A stretch of 64,000 bases of DNA from Calliopum simillimum (taxonomy: Eukaryota; Arthropoda; Insecta; Diptera; Lauxaniidae): positions 15,625,187-15,689,186 of the forward strand of contig OX638368.1 of assembly GCA_951812925.1 (NCBI GenBank). Direction: 5' to 3'. Below are positions 48,201 to 59,000 of this stretch, in pieces. The position numbers were made by a program, and so were the translations under genes. Every line of letters starts with the position of its first letter. Within the stretch, counting starts at the first letter, position 1. The notes beneath the pieces were generated by a model. That model was not told the DNA's origin, made no database searches, and was given only the letters and a program-made list of their open reading frames with translations.

Positions 48201-51051
48201 TATATACCGGCCTGTTCCGTAATCCGTGTTATTTCAATTACTTTTAATTTCGAAGACTTGTTGATTACTTTTTATTTTTGATATGGATGTGAAGCCTATT
48301 CAACGACTGTTCAAGACGTTTAACTTTTCACAGTAGAAATGCAAACTTTCTCGCTGTCAGTTAAAAAATGCACACAAGTAAACAAGATTTATGAATCATA
48401 ATGGTTTTTATTAAATTTATTAACTTTAATTGAAGTTCACGTTAACAACGGCTGCTGCAATGCACTCGAAATTTTAACTGCTCGCAATTTTGTCTGTCAA
48501 AATAATGTATTAGGCGAGATGCCCAATTATGGGGTTTCCTCTGGTTTGAGGGAATTTCAGAAAGTTTTTTTTCATGCTCAGTGCATTTTATTGGGTTAAT
48601 TAGATGTTCTATTGCAATTTATGAAATAAATCAGGTGGCATCCTGTTTTCGAACTATTCTTACTAACACCATGATATAATGAAATGTCAAATAATTCACA
48701 CAAACACTGACTTCGAAAATGCCAATTTGCCGACTTTTTACTTGTCATCGGAAAAAATATTTTTTTAGTTATAGTTTTTAATTTCAGCAATATTACATTT
48801 GCAATAAAAATTAGAATTACTCGCTAAAAAAGGGAAAAACTCTGGAGCTTATACGTGTGTATTTTTTTTTTCAATTTAATCGATAAAACAGCTTTAAAAA
48901 AGCAAAACTAATTGAAAAGTCGTAGCATAATGCCGACTTTTCAAAAAGTTTTGAATTTCACTTTATACCCACTTTCACGTGAAAGTGGAATTGGGAACAG
49001 GGCGGATAACTTCTTACCTTTTAGCATGCGCCAACGAAGGTAAAGATACAATTCGTTGGACACAACTTTGATTGAGCCCAATATGACCTGTCCACATTAG
49101 AAAGCCACCAATAAGTGAATTCCATATTGTTATACGAACTCGTGGATCCAAAGAATAACTAAATATCACAGTAATTATTTTTTATATAAATATATATGTA
49201 TGTAAGCATAGTTGAGTCGCTATTATCCGTCATTCATTTAAGTGGGATCATCAACTATCAGACAATGAAAAGTTTAGTTTTTACCTCTATTTAACGAAAT
49301 TATCCTTAACATTCGGGATAACACAAAATTGGAAATCTGCCTTAATAACTTGCGAAAAAGTACCCAAACCAAAAATTCAAACTTTTGAAACAAAGAAATG
49401 GGGAAGTCTCCTCGTTCGGACCAGAAGAAAAGTTTTAATAACACAGGCCCACAAAACAAAAAAGTATCCTGCGCGAAAGATCAAACCACCTGAACTTTAT
49501 GTTTTCGAGGTCGCTGAATCCGAATATGCTGCCAAAATAGCTGAGTTGGTTCGCGTTTCTTCAGAAATCAGAAATAATGCTGAAAAAAAATCTCAAATTT
49601 TCAGCGTAATTGCTGATTTCTGAAAAAACGCGAACCAACTTCGCTATTCTGGCAGCATATTCGGATTCAGCGACCCCGAAAACATAAAGTTCAGGTGGTC
49701 TGATCTTTCGCGCAGGGAATTTTTTTTGTGTTGCTGTGCACAGACCAAAAAAAAAAACGTTCCCTGCGCGAAAGATTAGACCACCGGAACTTTATGTATT
49801 GGGGTCGCTGAACCCGAATGTAGTGCCATTTTGGCGAAGTTGGTTCGCGTTTTTTCAGAAACCAGCAAAAATCTGTAATTTTCAGCATTATTGTTGATTT
49901 CTGAAAAAACGCGAACCAACTTCGCTATTCTGGCACCATATTCGGATTCAGCGACCCTGAAAACAGAAAGTTCAGGTGGTCTGATCTTTCGCGCAGGGTA
50001 TTTTTTTTTGTGGGCCTGTGTAATTGAAAAAATTTGTATTTGATCAACGAACGTACCAAAAAATTTATAAATTATTTAACTGGGAAAATCAATTATCTCC
50101 GGTCCCGACTATCAGTAGAAAATTGCGGCTCAACTATATGTATAGTGCTTCTAAATATATTACAAAAGGACTTACTTAATGTCTAAGCGACCACCTTCGC
50201 TTGCATATTCGAATACTTTTGATATTCCGCCCACTTTATAGGTACCAAGTACACCAACTAAAACTACAGATGATAGCATTATTCCTGCTTGCAAAACATC
50301 AGTCCAGACGACAGCTTTGATGCCACCCTTTAAGGAAAAAGAAGACCGAATGTTTATTCGATTATTTTTCATAATCGCTTATTCCTAGTATACACGAGGA
50401 CATTTTTCAATCAAACATTTTTGATTTTATATGGGAAGCAACAGCAAAGTTTCCCTCCTTTTGCCTACAAACTCAAAGAATTGGTTTGAGAAATTACCTC
50501 ATATAAGCTGGAAATTATAAAACCTGCAACTAAATTGGGCGACAAAAATAATCTCTAATTGCAAAAACAATTTCACTTACCAGCATAGTATAGGATACAC
50601 AAATCCCGCAAATCACTGTATTAATCAAATGTATATTGAAGCCAGTTACTGTAAATGAAAATTAATTTTAATTAAATAATCGTATAGAAATAAAAATTTA
50701 TTTCCATTATACCCTGCGAGAAGGCTAAAGCTGGCACAAAAATTACAACAGGAGTCATGAAAAACGCATTCAGTATAAAAGAAGCTGTAACAAGTTGTCT
50801 CGCCTGTTTATTGAAACGTATTTGTAAATACTAAAGGAATTCCGGAAGAAAACATTAGAACTTTTTCTTTCACAATTTAAAAACAACTTACCTCGTAACA
50901 ATTTGAAATGTTATTTTCGTAAAAGACCGGTGTTATTATGTAGCACAGTACTGGAACAACAAGAACCATCGAGAGCACCAGAAATATGTAGTTGGCTCCA
51001 AAAGAGTAAGTCTCAGCGGGAACAGACATAATTGCAATCCCAGAAAGTTGA
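45229..51051 (-). CDS. Sodium/solute symporter, SLC5 family (5' exon(s) not in window)
   Basis: Nine exons on the minus strand join in frame: 50892-51051, 50713-50830, 50581-50648, 50176-50327, 49018-49158, 46948-47056, 45948-46322, 45640-45797 and 45229-45565. They encode about 538 aa. Family landmarks are QLSGIAIMSVPAETYSFG, AFSQVTGFNIHLINTVICG, GGIKAVVWTDVLQAGIML, VQRIVSLPSLAHAKRCLQLS, STMSAVTNSLSGVVYFDYIKPF (sodium-site region) and many membrane segments. This is the animal SLC5A5/6/8/12-like branch (iodide, multivitamin, monocarboxylate); the substrate cannot be read from the sequence. The first visible exon starts mid-codon, so at least one upstream exon, with the start codon and first helix (~55-80 aa), is missing. 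The introns hold several MITEs. It resembles the Drosophila CG2187/CG2191/CG2196 group. Confidence 0.92.
46373..46485. mobile_element. Palindromic MITE copy in an SLC5 intron
   Basis: TATAGGGCCTAATCATGTATAAATATTC folds onto GTGTTTACTCATGATAAGTCCCATA through a CATTGCAGTCTGAGAAAAAG centre. Confidence 0.7.
47083..47205. mobile_element. Palindromic MITE copy, close to an SLC5 exon
   Basis: It runs from ATAGGGCCCTATCATAAATAAAAG to TATACAGGATAAGGCCCATA and lies only 26 bp from the 3' splice site of the exon at 46948-47056. The flanks suggest a TA target duplication. Confidence 0.7.
47390..48200. repeat. Dispersed repeat, copy B, in an SLC5 intron
   Basis: It shares with 10735-11165 the blocks CTGGCCTTAAAATTGCCATATC (near 47530), GAGATTCAACGCTGCATCAAC (near 48078) and GCTCTCCTGAAAAGTTGCC (near 48139), in the same order and orientation. 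No ORF. Confidence 0.6.
48201..49017. other. SLC5 intron sequence with a CAGGCCTG-family fragment
   Basis: CGGCCTGTTCCGTAATCCGTG near 48209 is a left-end fragment of the family at 43.4 kb. The rest of this stretch is AT-rich with nothing recognised. Confidence 0.4.
49443..50022. mobile_element. Two adjacent palindromic elements sharing outer ends ACACAGGCCCACAAAA
   Basis: Two foldbacks of about 280 bp lie head-to-tail (about 49443-49735 and 49736-50022). Each has the order GCGCGAAAGAT, TCGCTGAATCCGAAT, TTGGTTCGCGTTTTTTCAG and then the same blocks inverted. The outermost ends ACACAGGCCCACAAAA and TTTTGTGGGCCTGTGT form a TIR for the pair. It lies in an SLC5 intron. Confidence 0.75.
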
Positions 51052-52801
51052 CTAAAGGAGAAAATATGTTAATATGTATTTCTCTATGTGAGAAGATTTA
51101 CTCTAGAGTAAAGAAAAAGAAAGCTGCAAAACGCGTAAGAAGCGATAAAGCGCAAATCATATCATCAATGGAGGTAAAGGGGGTCTAATTTTGCCATATT
51201 TTAGCGTCGCAAGGCTTATGGAAAGCACCTGAAGTATCAGGCCTCGCAACATTATGACTTATTCAACTATAGCATCGCTTACTTCAGGAATGTATTTAAG
51301 GATGTGCATCACTCAACGTTATGAACCTTATCATGGTTCAATACAAGTCTTACTATACATAACAGTAACTTTTCACATTATTTTCCAAGAATTTTTTTTG
51401 TTAGCAATCTAGTTTTTGATAGTAACTCCCGCACGGCACTCACTGATGTTTGATTTATTCCGAAAAAAACATGTCCATTATGTCGTACTGTGGGCGAATC
51501 TAGCATAGAGGAGGTGGATACTTTTATAGATTTTGTCGCCGTCAAAACACTTGATGGAGAAACAGATAAAACATCCACGATGGATAGAATTAACATAACG
51601 AAACCTAGGGCTTGGAAAAGTTATAAAAATTTGGTTGCCAGGACTATCTTTAATCTGAAAGTGCTCAACAGATTCCGACAAGGCCAGAGGTACACTCAGA
51701 GTATCAAGAAACGGAGCCGTCTCAAACTCACTTTTAAGGCATCGCTGGAATCCGAAATACTTAAATCGGTGAAATGGACTGAGCTAAAAGCACTCGCTAA
51801 ACACCATACATGATAGGACGAACCGAAAGCACAAGAAGAATGGGTAATGGGGAAATCTCAGCAAGTGTGACTTTTTCGAGAAAAAACAAGTTATTTTTCA
51901 AACATGTGGCACCTTATTTTGAACCACAAGTTATCAATTTTAGATATAATAGAAGTATTTTTCAGCCTGTGTAACTTTTCGATCGCCTCACCCAATATCT
52001 TTAAAAATCATTTTTCGAGGGTGATGCACTGAATTTAGAGAATCAGACACATCAATGGCTGAACCGCCTCAAAAGTTATAGCTCAACAACGGCAGCGGTT
52101 AACACTCAAAATTTGTGGATTTTGCTCAAATTTCGCCATTCTTCGAGTTTGTACTGGTGGACAATTTTTTACATATTAATTGTCCCTAGATCCAATGATC
52201 ACGCAAGGTTTGAAACCGTTTTGTGCCCCCGGGTTGTTGTGCCCTTCAAATACCATTTTCTTAGACACGATTACGGATGAAAAATCGCCATATGAGCATC
52301 TTCTCAAGTGTGTTACCACCGAACCAGATCTTCTACCCGGCAAGACCCTTTAGTCATAACATTAATAAATAATATTTCATAGGGAATACTGCGAAAAAAC
52401 AATCGCCTCCAAAGCAGAATGTTAGAAACCGTACATTATCAGATTTCGGGTAAAAACCATTCACACAACTTGAGACACCCATATCTAGCGTTCTTCCGCA
52501 GGTACATCAACGGGATGCCGTTTTTCTTACGTCTTAATACGCTTAATCCGCTGAACCGCCTCAAAAGCTGTAGCTCAATAACGGAAGCAGTTCTTTCAAT
52601 TCACACTCAAAATTTGTGGATTTTGCTCGAATTTTGACAAAAAAATTAAAAGATAAAGCTTCCAGGAGGTAGCTCACGCATGTTTCCATATTAAGTATCA
52701 CACAATAAGTGTCCCAGACATGTGAGAACGAATGAGATTTCCCCATATATGAGACGTTTCTTATGAAAACAGCCTTCCAACTCTATATAAAAATTGTATA
52801 T

Positions 52802-52900
52802 GGTCAATGACTCTTATCTAGAATAAATATTATCGAGCATTTTTTCTCAGACTGCCATTCAGTTTTCATTGTTGTCTGAGAAAAAATTCTCGAGAATTAA
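52802..52900. mobile_element. Diverged palindromic MITE copy
   Basis: GAATAAATATTATCGAGCATTTTTTCTCAGACTGCC folds onto TTGTCTGAGAAAAAATTCTCGAGAAT. It belongs to the family seen at 41.6, 45.0, 46.4 and 47.1 kb, but the outer ends are lost or changed. Confidence 0.55.
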
Positions 52901-52901
52901 A

Positions 52902-53094
52902 CGAGAAACACATAAAAAGTATGCATGTATCAAGAATTGTCAAATTGAAGTCAAATACATGTCTGCTTGTGAGAGCTCCCAGATAGAAGGTATGCTCGAA
53001 GCATGCTTTCTATCTGGGCGCTCTCATAAGCAGACATGTATTTGACTTCAATTTGACAATTCTTGATACATGCATACTTTTTATGTGTTTCTCG
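52902..53094. repeat. 193-nt near-perfect palindrome (hairpin)
   Basis: Two 95-nt arms are reverse complements with about three mismatches and no indel, around a 3-nt loop CGA at 52997-52999. The ends are CGAGAAACACATAAAAAG and CTTTTTATGTGTTTCTCG. It has no ORF. It could be a short foldback transposon or a hairpin-RNA locus. It ends 155 bp before the retrotransposon. Confidence 0.85.
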
Positions 53095-53248
53095 CTTTAG
53101 AGTGGGCGCCAGACGGATGCCAAATAAGTATGAGTACGAAAAACTAAGCTCAGATTCTTATAGACAAGACTCCAGTTAATAAGAAAGTGGATGTGCCAGG
53201 ATCTGAGGTGATACATTTTTCCTTTATCCCATACCTCCCTCGGAAAGT

Positions 53249-55942
53249 TGTAGCATACAACGATCTAAACGATTTTATTTTGGCTAAGTGATAGGTCGCG
53301 AAAGCACGCAGAGATTCCGGCTCTGGCTCGTCGGCAATTGGGGGTGGGGTCTTGCTTCCTACCGCTAATTATCGCTACGTCGTTAAAAATAAAATAAAAG
53401 ATTGCGTGCTGGACAAGAATGCTTTAAGATCACAGACGGACACGGAAATAGAAATGAAGATAGAGGAAACGGAAATACAAAGAGCTAGGTAGAAAGATTG
53501 ATGTTGTTGTTTTACAGAATTGTATGAGACTGGATGTGTTTGTCTCATATTGCCCTCCCATCCTTGATCGACAGATACACATTACGAAAATCCCAAAAAA
53601 AAATACTATCTGAGGATCCCACAAGGCTATACCCAACGAAACTACCTAAGCTTAGAAATCAAATGAAGAAAACTTAAAGATCCATTTTAAAATACAATTT
53701 TAATGAGAAAAATTAAATTCAGAAAATAGTTTAAAATGCATTAACACGAGAACAATCTTAAAGATAAATCTTATTTTTTAAATTTCAAATAAATTCATAT
53801 ATAACATACATAATGTGCAAGTACAAAAGCAAATCAGGTAAATGGAAAATCGAAGTTAAAATGTTTCGTTTCAATACCATTTGTTTGCGAGAGAAAAAAA
53901 AAATGAATGAAGTTCAATGACCTACGACAATATTTCAATTCCTACGCATTCTGTTACAATTAGCCAAAGAAAAAAAAAATTCATCTCCCAAAACATAAGA
54001 ATTTAAGCTGCTCTCTTATAACAAAATAAATTATGTTTGATACACTAAAATGGCTTTACCATCTTCCACATAAAAGTTAAATTTAATTTTTTTATAACTA
54101 ATTTCCATAGATTTTTTTAAGTTTACCAAAATTAGTTTAAACTTAAAAGGAGCTAGAGAAAATCACTTTCTGCGCATTTTCTTAACAATGCATTTAAATG
54201 TAAAAATATTTAAATTATTTTATATTACAATCAATACAAAGGAAAGATGGTAAACTCATACAGAGCAATAAAGAAATTACCAAAACAAACTCACTCACTT
54301 TGACAGCTGCGTTGCTCCCACGATGAAAGATCTTTCATGCATGTGTGTGAATGCTGCAGAGATGGATTAGCTTAGTATAAGAGTTTTAAGTTGCTCTTTT
54401 AATACCTTTCAACATGTTGTAGGCCAACAACCCAATACAAAATTTATGCCCGCACATATGTTGCGTTACCAAAACAAGTTCGAATGCAAGTAAGTATCTA
54501 AACAGGCTTACAACATGTCTCAGGTCAAACAAAAATATGGCTTAAACCAAATTAAACTAATTAACGCGTTTTAACACTTTTGAATTGAAAATAGACCGTT
54601 TCTTTTTTTCTCGCAAATTTACATTACAATTTTTCAAAACCGATTTTAAATTTTAAAACAAAAATTTAACAAAATATTAACTTAAATAAAAATTTGCTTA
54701 AGTTGAAAACTAAAAAAATTGTGTGTTTAGAATTTGCTCACTTAGGAAGAAAGATGCATACCGTTGTATACTGTATGTATGTAAATTTTTATGTTCAACC
54801 ATTTACCTTTCAATTCAAATACACGTAGATATGTACATATGCTTTAATCAAAGGTATACATAAAGATCTACATAAATTTACCAGTATTTTTTCCTATTAT
54901 TTTTCATTATGCACTATTTTTTTTTTTTTTTTTATATAGGAGCCAACTATGAATGCACATATTTTTATGATTTTTTTTCTTTAAATTTGACAAATTTTAA
55001 ATCTTTAATTCTTTTAATTATACACTATTTTTTCCATTTTTTTAGCAAAAATTAACACTTTATCTAATTTAGGTTGTTCTTAAAACGAATTTCACTTATT
55101 TTTACCGCCTTTTGGACATTATTTGTCTACCGAATTCCGCTTTTTGCCGCACTATCTATACGTTACCGCTTCGTATGTAAATTTTGACTAATCTGCCAAA
55201 CTGAATAATGCTAATACATAGCATGTAGAGCAAATGGTGGAAATATGATTTAGATGAGTTGGTGAATTTCGGCCGATTATGGACGAAAGAAAATATGTAA
55301 AATATTGCTAAAAGCCTATGGGGGAAAATTTTTATTAATAAAAATTTTAGGAAATAAGAAAAATTTACATTACCCTTTTGGGCCAGAATTCCATTTTAGA
55401 AAAATTAATAGAAATAAAAATCTTTCTGTTTCTTTTTTTTCAAAAATGATGAGCTTTTTAGGAAAAAGAGAAAAATCGCGTTTTATTTTTTTAATAAAAT
55501 CACAAAAAAAAATAATTTGATAAACTTACGAGTTTAGTTAGGTTTTCCTTTTATATAATTTTTCCGAGTCGTGTAAAAAAAATTTAAATCACTGCTTTTT
55601 CCTTAATTTAAACTGGACTGTACTTTTAGTCAATATGTATGGTTTAAATATGAAAAAGACTAATTTTACGTCGTAACTCGCTGACGATATGAATGTGAAA
55701 GATCGAACGATTCACATGAGGTGGCTTAGAAAGGCTAATTCGTGGTATGACACGATTGACATTGCCGAAATAACATTATATTTCCAAGCAAATACAATAC
55801 GATCGATATTCGAAATAGATGTAAACTCAATCATTGTACAGCGGTTTAGGAAGTACACTGACAAAATAATTTTTAAATTTGAAATAAACCAATAATATAT
55901 GAAATCAATAAAAATGTTTTTAGGACTACAAGCGCCACTACA
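53249..55942 (-). repeat. 3' LTR of the retrotransposon (2694 bp)
   Basis: In element orientation it begins TGTAGTGGCGC and ends TATGCTACA, giving 5-bp inverted ends TGTAG/CTACA. The left edge is set by where identity with the right LTR starts (TGTAGCAT). The right edge is set by the TG end next to the polypurine tract; 55946 is an alternative. The small ORFs inside look accidental. Confidence 0.85.
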
Positions 55943-55946
55943 AATA

Positions 55947-55966
55947 CCCCCCGGAAAAATCAGATT
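55947..55966 (-). promoter_or_regulatory. Polypurine tract for plus-strand DNA priming
   Basis: On the minus strand a GGGGGG run (55947-55952) after TTTTTCC lies 4 nt before the LTR end. This is the position expected for the polypurine tract; the exact extent is uncertain. Confidence 0.6.
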
Positions 55967-56023
55967 TTGGGGGAGTGAAACAAACCAAAAGCTGATACCG
56001 CTTGTAACCAACTTTGATTTATT

Positions 56024-59000
56024 TTACTGCCGTATATCTTTACTATGATAAATGCCAATAAGTTTACCTTGCAAGTCTTCGAGTTCGTAGTAGAAATTTC
56101 CAACCCTTTTCCTTACTCTTGCTTTTAAAAATGTTGGTCCTAATTTCGCATTATAACCTTGTACAAAATTGCTTTGTTTGAAATTTCTTCTATACACTTC
56201 TTGACCCTCGGTATATTGAACTGAATTCGACCTTAGATTATATGATCGTTCGTTTCGTAACCTTTGTTTCTCTATGAGTTTAGTTCCTCTAGTTCTGACT
56301 ATCTCTCGCGTGTCTTCTCTATTAAAATTCACACTTCTATCTTCAAGCATCTCAAGTTTACGTAAGAGTTCATACAAAGATCCATTATTGATCATGTGTT
56401 GACCAAATGCCATGAAATATGGAGATGTACCTATAGCTGAATGCGTAGCAGATCGAAGTGCACAACAAGTTTTACTTATATATTCGTCCCAATTTGTTTG
56501 ATCAGGTCGTACATACGCTTTTATAGCTGAAATTATAGAACGATTGACGCGTTCTGCAGCGTTCGCCTGAGGTGAATGGACTGCTGTAAATACGTGTCGA
56601 ATACCATAATTCTGCAGCAAACTGCTAAATTGTTTTGATTTAAACTGAGGACCGTTGTCTGAAACTATAACTTCTGGCGTTCCAAAAGTATGAAAAATTT
56701 CCTCTTCCAAATACTTTGTAACAACGTCTGTCGAAAATTTCTTTACCAGTTTTAAGAACGGAAACTTTGAAAAGTGATCTAAAATAATGAAAATTCCTAT
56801 ATGACCCGAGCGCGAACGAGGATATGGGCCTAAAAAGTCCACGTAAAGTTTTTGGAAAAATCTATGAGTTTCTGAGGTTTTACCCATAGGAGGACGCATC
56901 ACAAAATTTGGATGTTTTGTACACTTACATACTTCACAATTATTAACGAAATCTTTAACATCATTAACTAACCCTGGCCAGAAATAATATCTGCGGATTC
57001 GTTCCAAAGTTTTATTGATGCCCCCGTGAGAAGAAAGGTGACTATTATGAGCTTTTTCAAGAACATCTTGTACCAGTTCTTTAGGTATCCACAATTTCCA
57101 AGCTAAGTCATCATGGAGTTGTTCACCGCTTGCATGCTCTGTACGTCTATATAAGAAATTATCTATTACTTTTAAGTCAGGGAGTTTCTCTGCATTATTT
57201 TCAACTTTTTTAATGAGATCTTTATAATCATCAGAATGAAAATGTTGTGAACTTAAGTCCACGAAAACCCCATTATCAATTTCTAACGCAGAAATGTCGT
57301 CGGTGGTAGCCCGCGAAAGGACATCAGGAACCACATTTTGACTTCCTCGCCTGTGCTGAATGGTGAAAGAGAAACCTTGAAGCTTCAGAGCCCATCGAGC
57401 TAAACGCGAGCTTAAGTCTGTTTGGGACATGAGCCACTTTAACGAAGCGTGATCCGTAATTATGGTGAACTCATGCCCTTCCACATATGCCCTAAATTTT
57501 TTTACACTTAGCATTGCTGCTAAGCACTCTTTTTCGGTCACCGAATAATTACGTTGGGCTTGGTTGAGTTTCCTTGACATAAATGCTATAGGACACTCTT
57601 CACCCTCCGCATTTATTTGTACCAATACGCTTCCAACTCCATAATTGCTGGCGTCACAATGAATAAAAAATTTATCAGCAAAATTTGGACTATGCAATAC
57701 TGGAGCGGTACTTAAAGACGTCTTCAATTCTTCAAAGGCCTCTTGTGCTTTCTCATTCCATACAAATTTTCTAGATGTTTTCAACAAGTCAGTCAAAGGC
57801 GAGGTGACAGCAGCGTAGTTCCTGATGAACTTTCGGTACCACCCAGACATTCCTAAAAACTGCCTTACTTGTTTAACAGATTTCGGTGTCGGAAAATCTA
57901 CCACAGCGGAAACTTTATCAGGATCTGTTCGAATAGTACCTTTTCCAACTAAATGACCTAAATATCGAACTTCCTCTAAACAAAATTTACTTTTCTCCAC
58001 GTTAATCGTAAGTCCTGAATTTTTTATGCATGCCGCTACTTCTCGCAAAACTTCCATATGCTTTTCGAAGCTATCAGAAACGATTAACAAGTCATCAAGG
58101 TAGATAAAAACTTCATTTCTAAGGTGCGCAGGTATCACTTTATCCATCAAACGCGACATGCTTTGCGGCGCGTTGCATAAACCAAATGGCATGACTTTAA
58201 AGTGATACAAAGGCCTACCTGGCACAGTAAAAGCTGTTTTGTCACGCGAAGCTGGGTCTAAAGATATCTGCCAAAAGGCATCTTTCAGATCCAAGCTCGT
58301 AATAAACTCTGCTTTGGGCAAGCGACTTAATATACCGTCTATATTTGGAAGCGGGTACGCATCCTTAACCGTTAAGGCATTAACCTTACGGCTATCCAGA
58401 CATAAGCGAACTTTGCCTGGTTTACGAACTAGAACTATTGGAGATGACCATGCACTTTCAGATTCTTCAATAATTCCTAAACTTAACATCCTATCCAACT
58501 CCTGATAAATAAGTTTTTCAATTGCTGGAGAAACTGGGAAATGACGTTGTTTTATTGGTTTGGAATCACCAACGTCAATAACATGAGAAATTAAATTTGT
58601 TTTTCCCAAGCCTTCTTTTGCAAATGACGGAAATAAAGAAATTACGTTTGAAAGTTGATCCTTTTGTTCATTGGACAAAAATCGCCAAGGACAAATTTCT
58701 GCGTCATTGGAAATTATTTCAGAAACAAGACCTGCAGGTAAAATTTTAAACACCTTCCAAAAATCAATTCCTAGGTATAAATTTTGAGCTAGACTCGGTA
58801 CGATAAAAATTTCAATTTCTTTAGATGTGCCACGGAAAACAACATCTGTTTTAACAACACCTAAAACTTGTTGCGATTTACCATCAGCAGTACGTACAGC
58901 TGAATTAATTTTTTTAAAAGGCAAATTTTGGTTAAGAAAATCTTTAGCTGCTTGAGCTCCTATGCAACTAATTGTAGCGCCTGTGTCGAGTAAACCAACT

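Larger units (their letters stand above)
51052..53248. other. Intron or 5' flank of SLC5; degenerate repeats, no N-terminal exon found
   Basis: I looked on the minus strand for the missing SLC5 N-terminus (hydrophobic helix, start codon, GT donor) and found none. A 107-codon basic frame at 51490-51813 (+) is preceded by TCPLCRTV and looks like a mobile-element remnant. Two diverged blocks anchored on CTGAACCGCCTCAAAAG lie at 52061 and 52552. A palindromic MITE copy is at 52802-52900. Confidence 0.45.

Noticed and set aside
51490..51813. 107-codon basic ORF as part of the SLC5 gene
   Set aside because: It is on the opposite strand, starts at GTG and shows no transporter features; more likely a mobile-element remnant.
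55712..56011. Envelope-like ORF after pol
   Set aside because: The 99-codon frame straddles the polypurine tract and LTR edge and has no signal peptide plus transmembrane layout typical of env.
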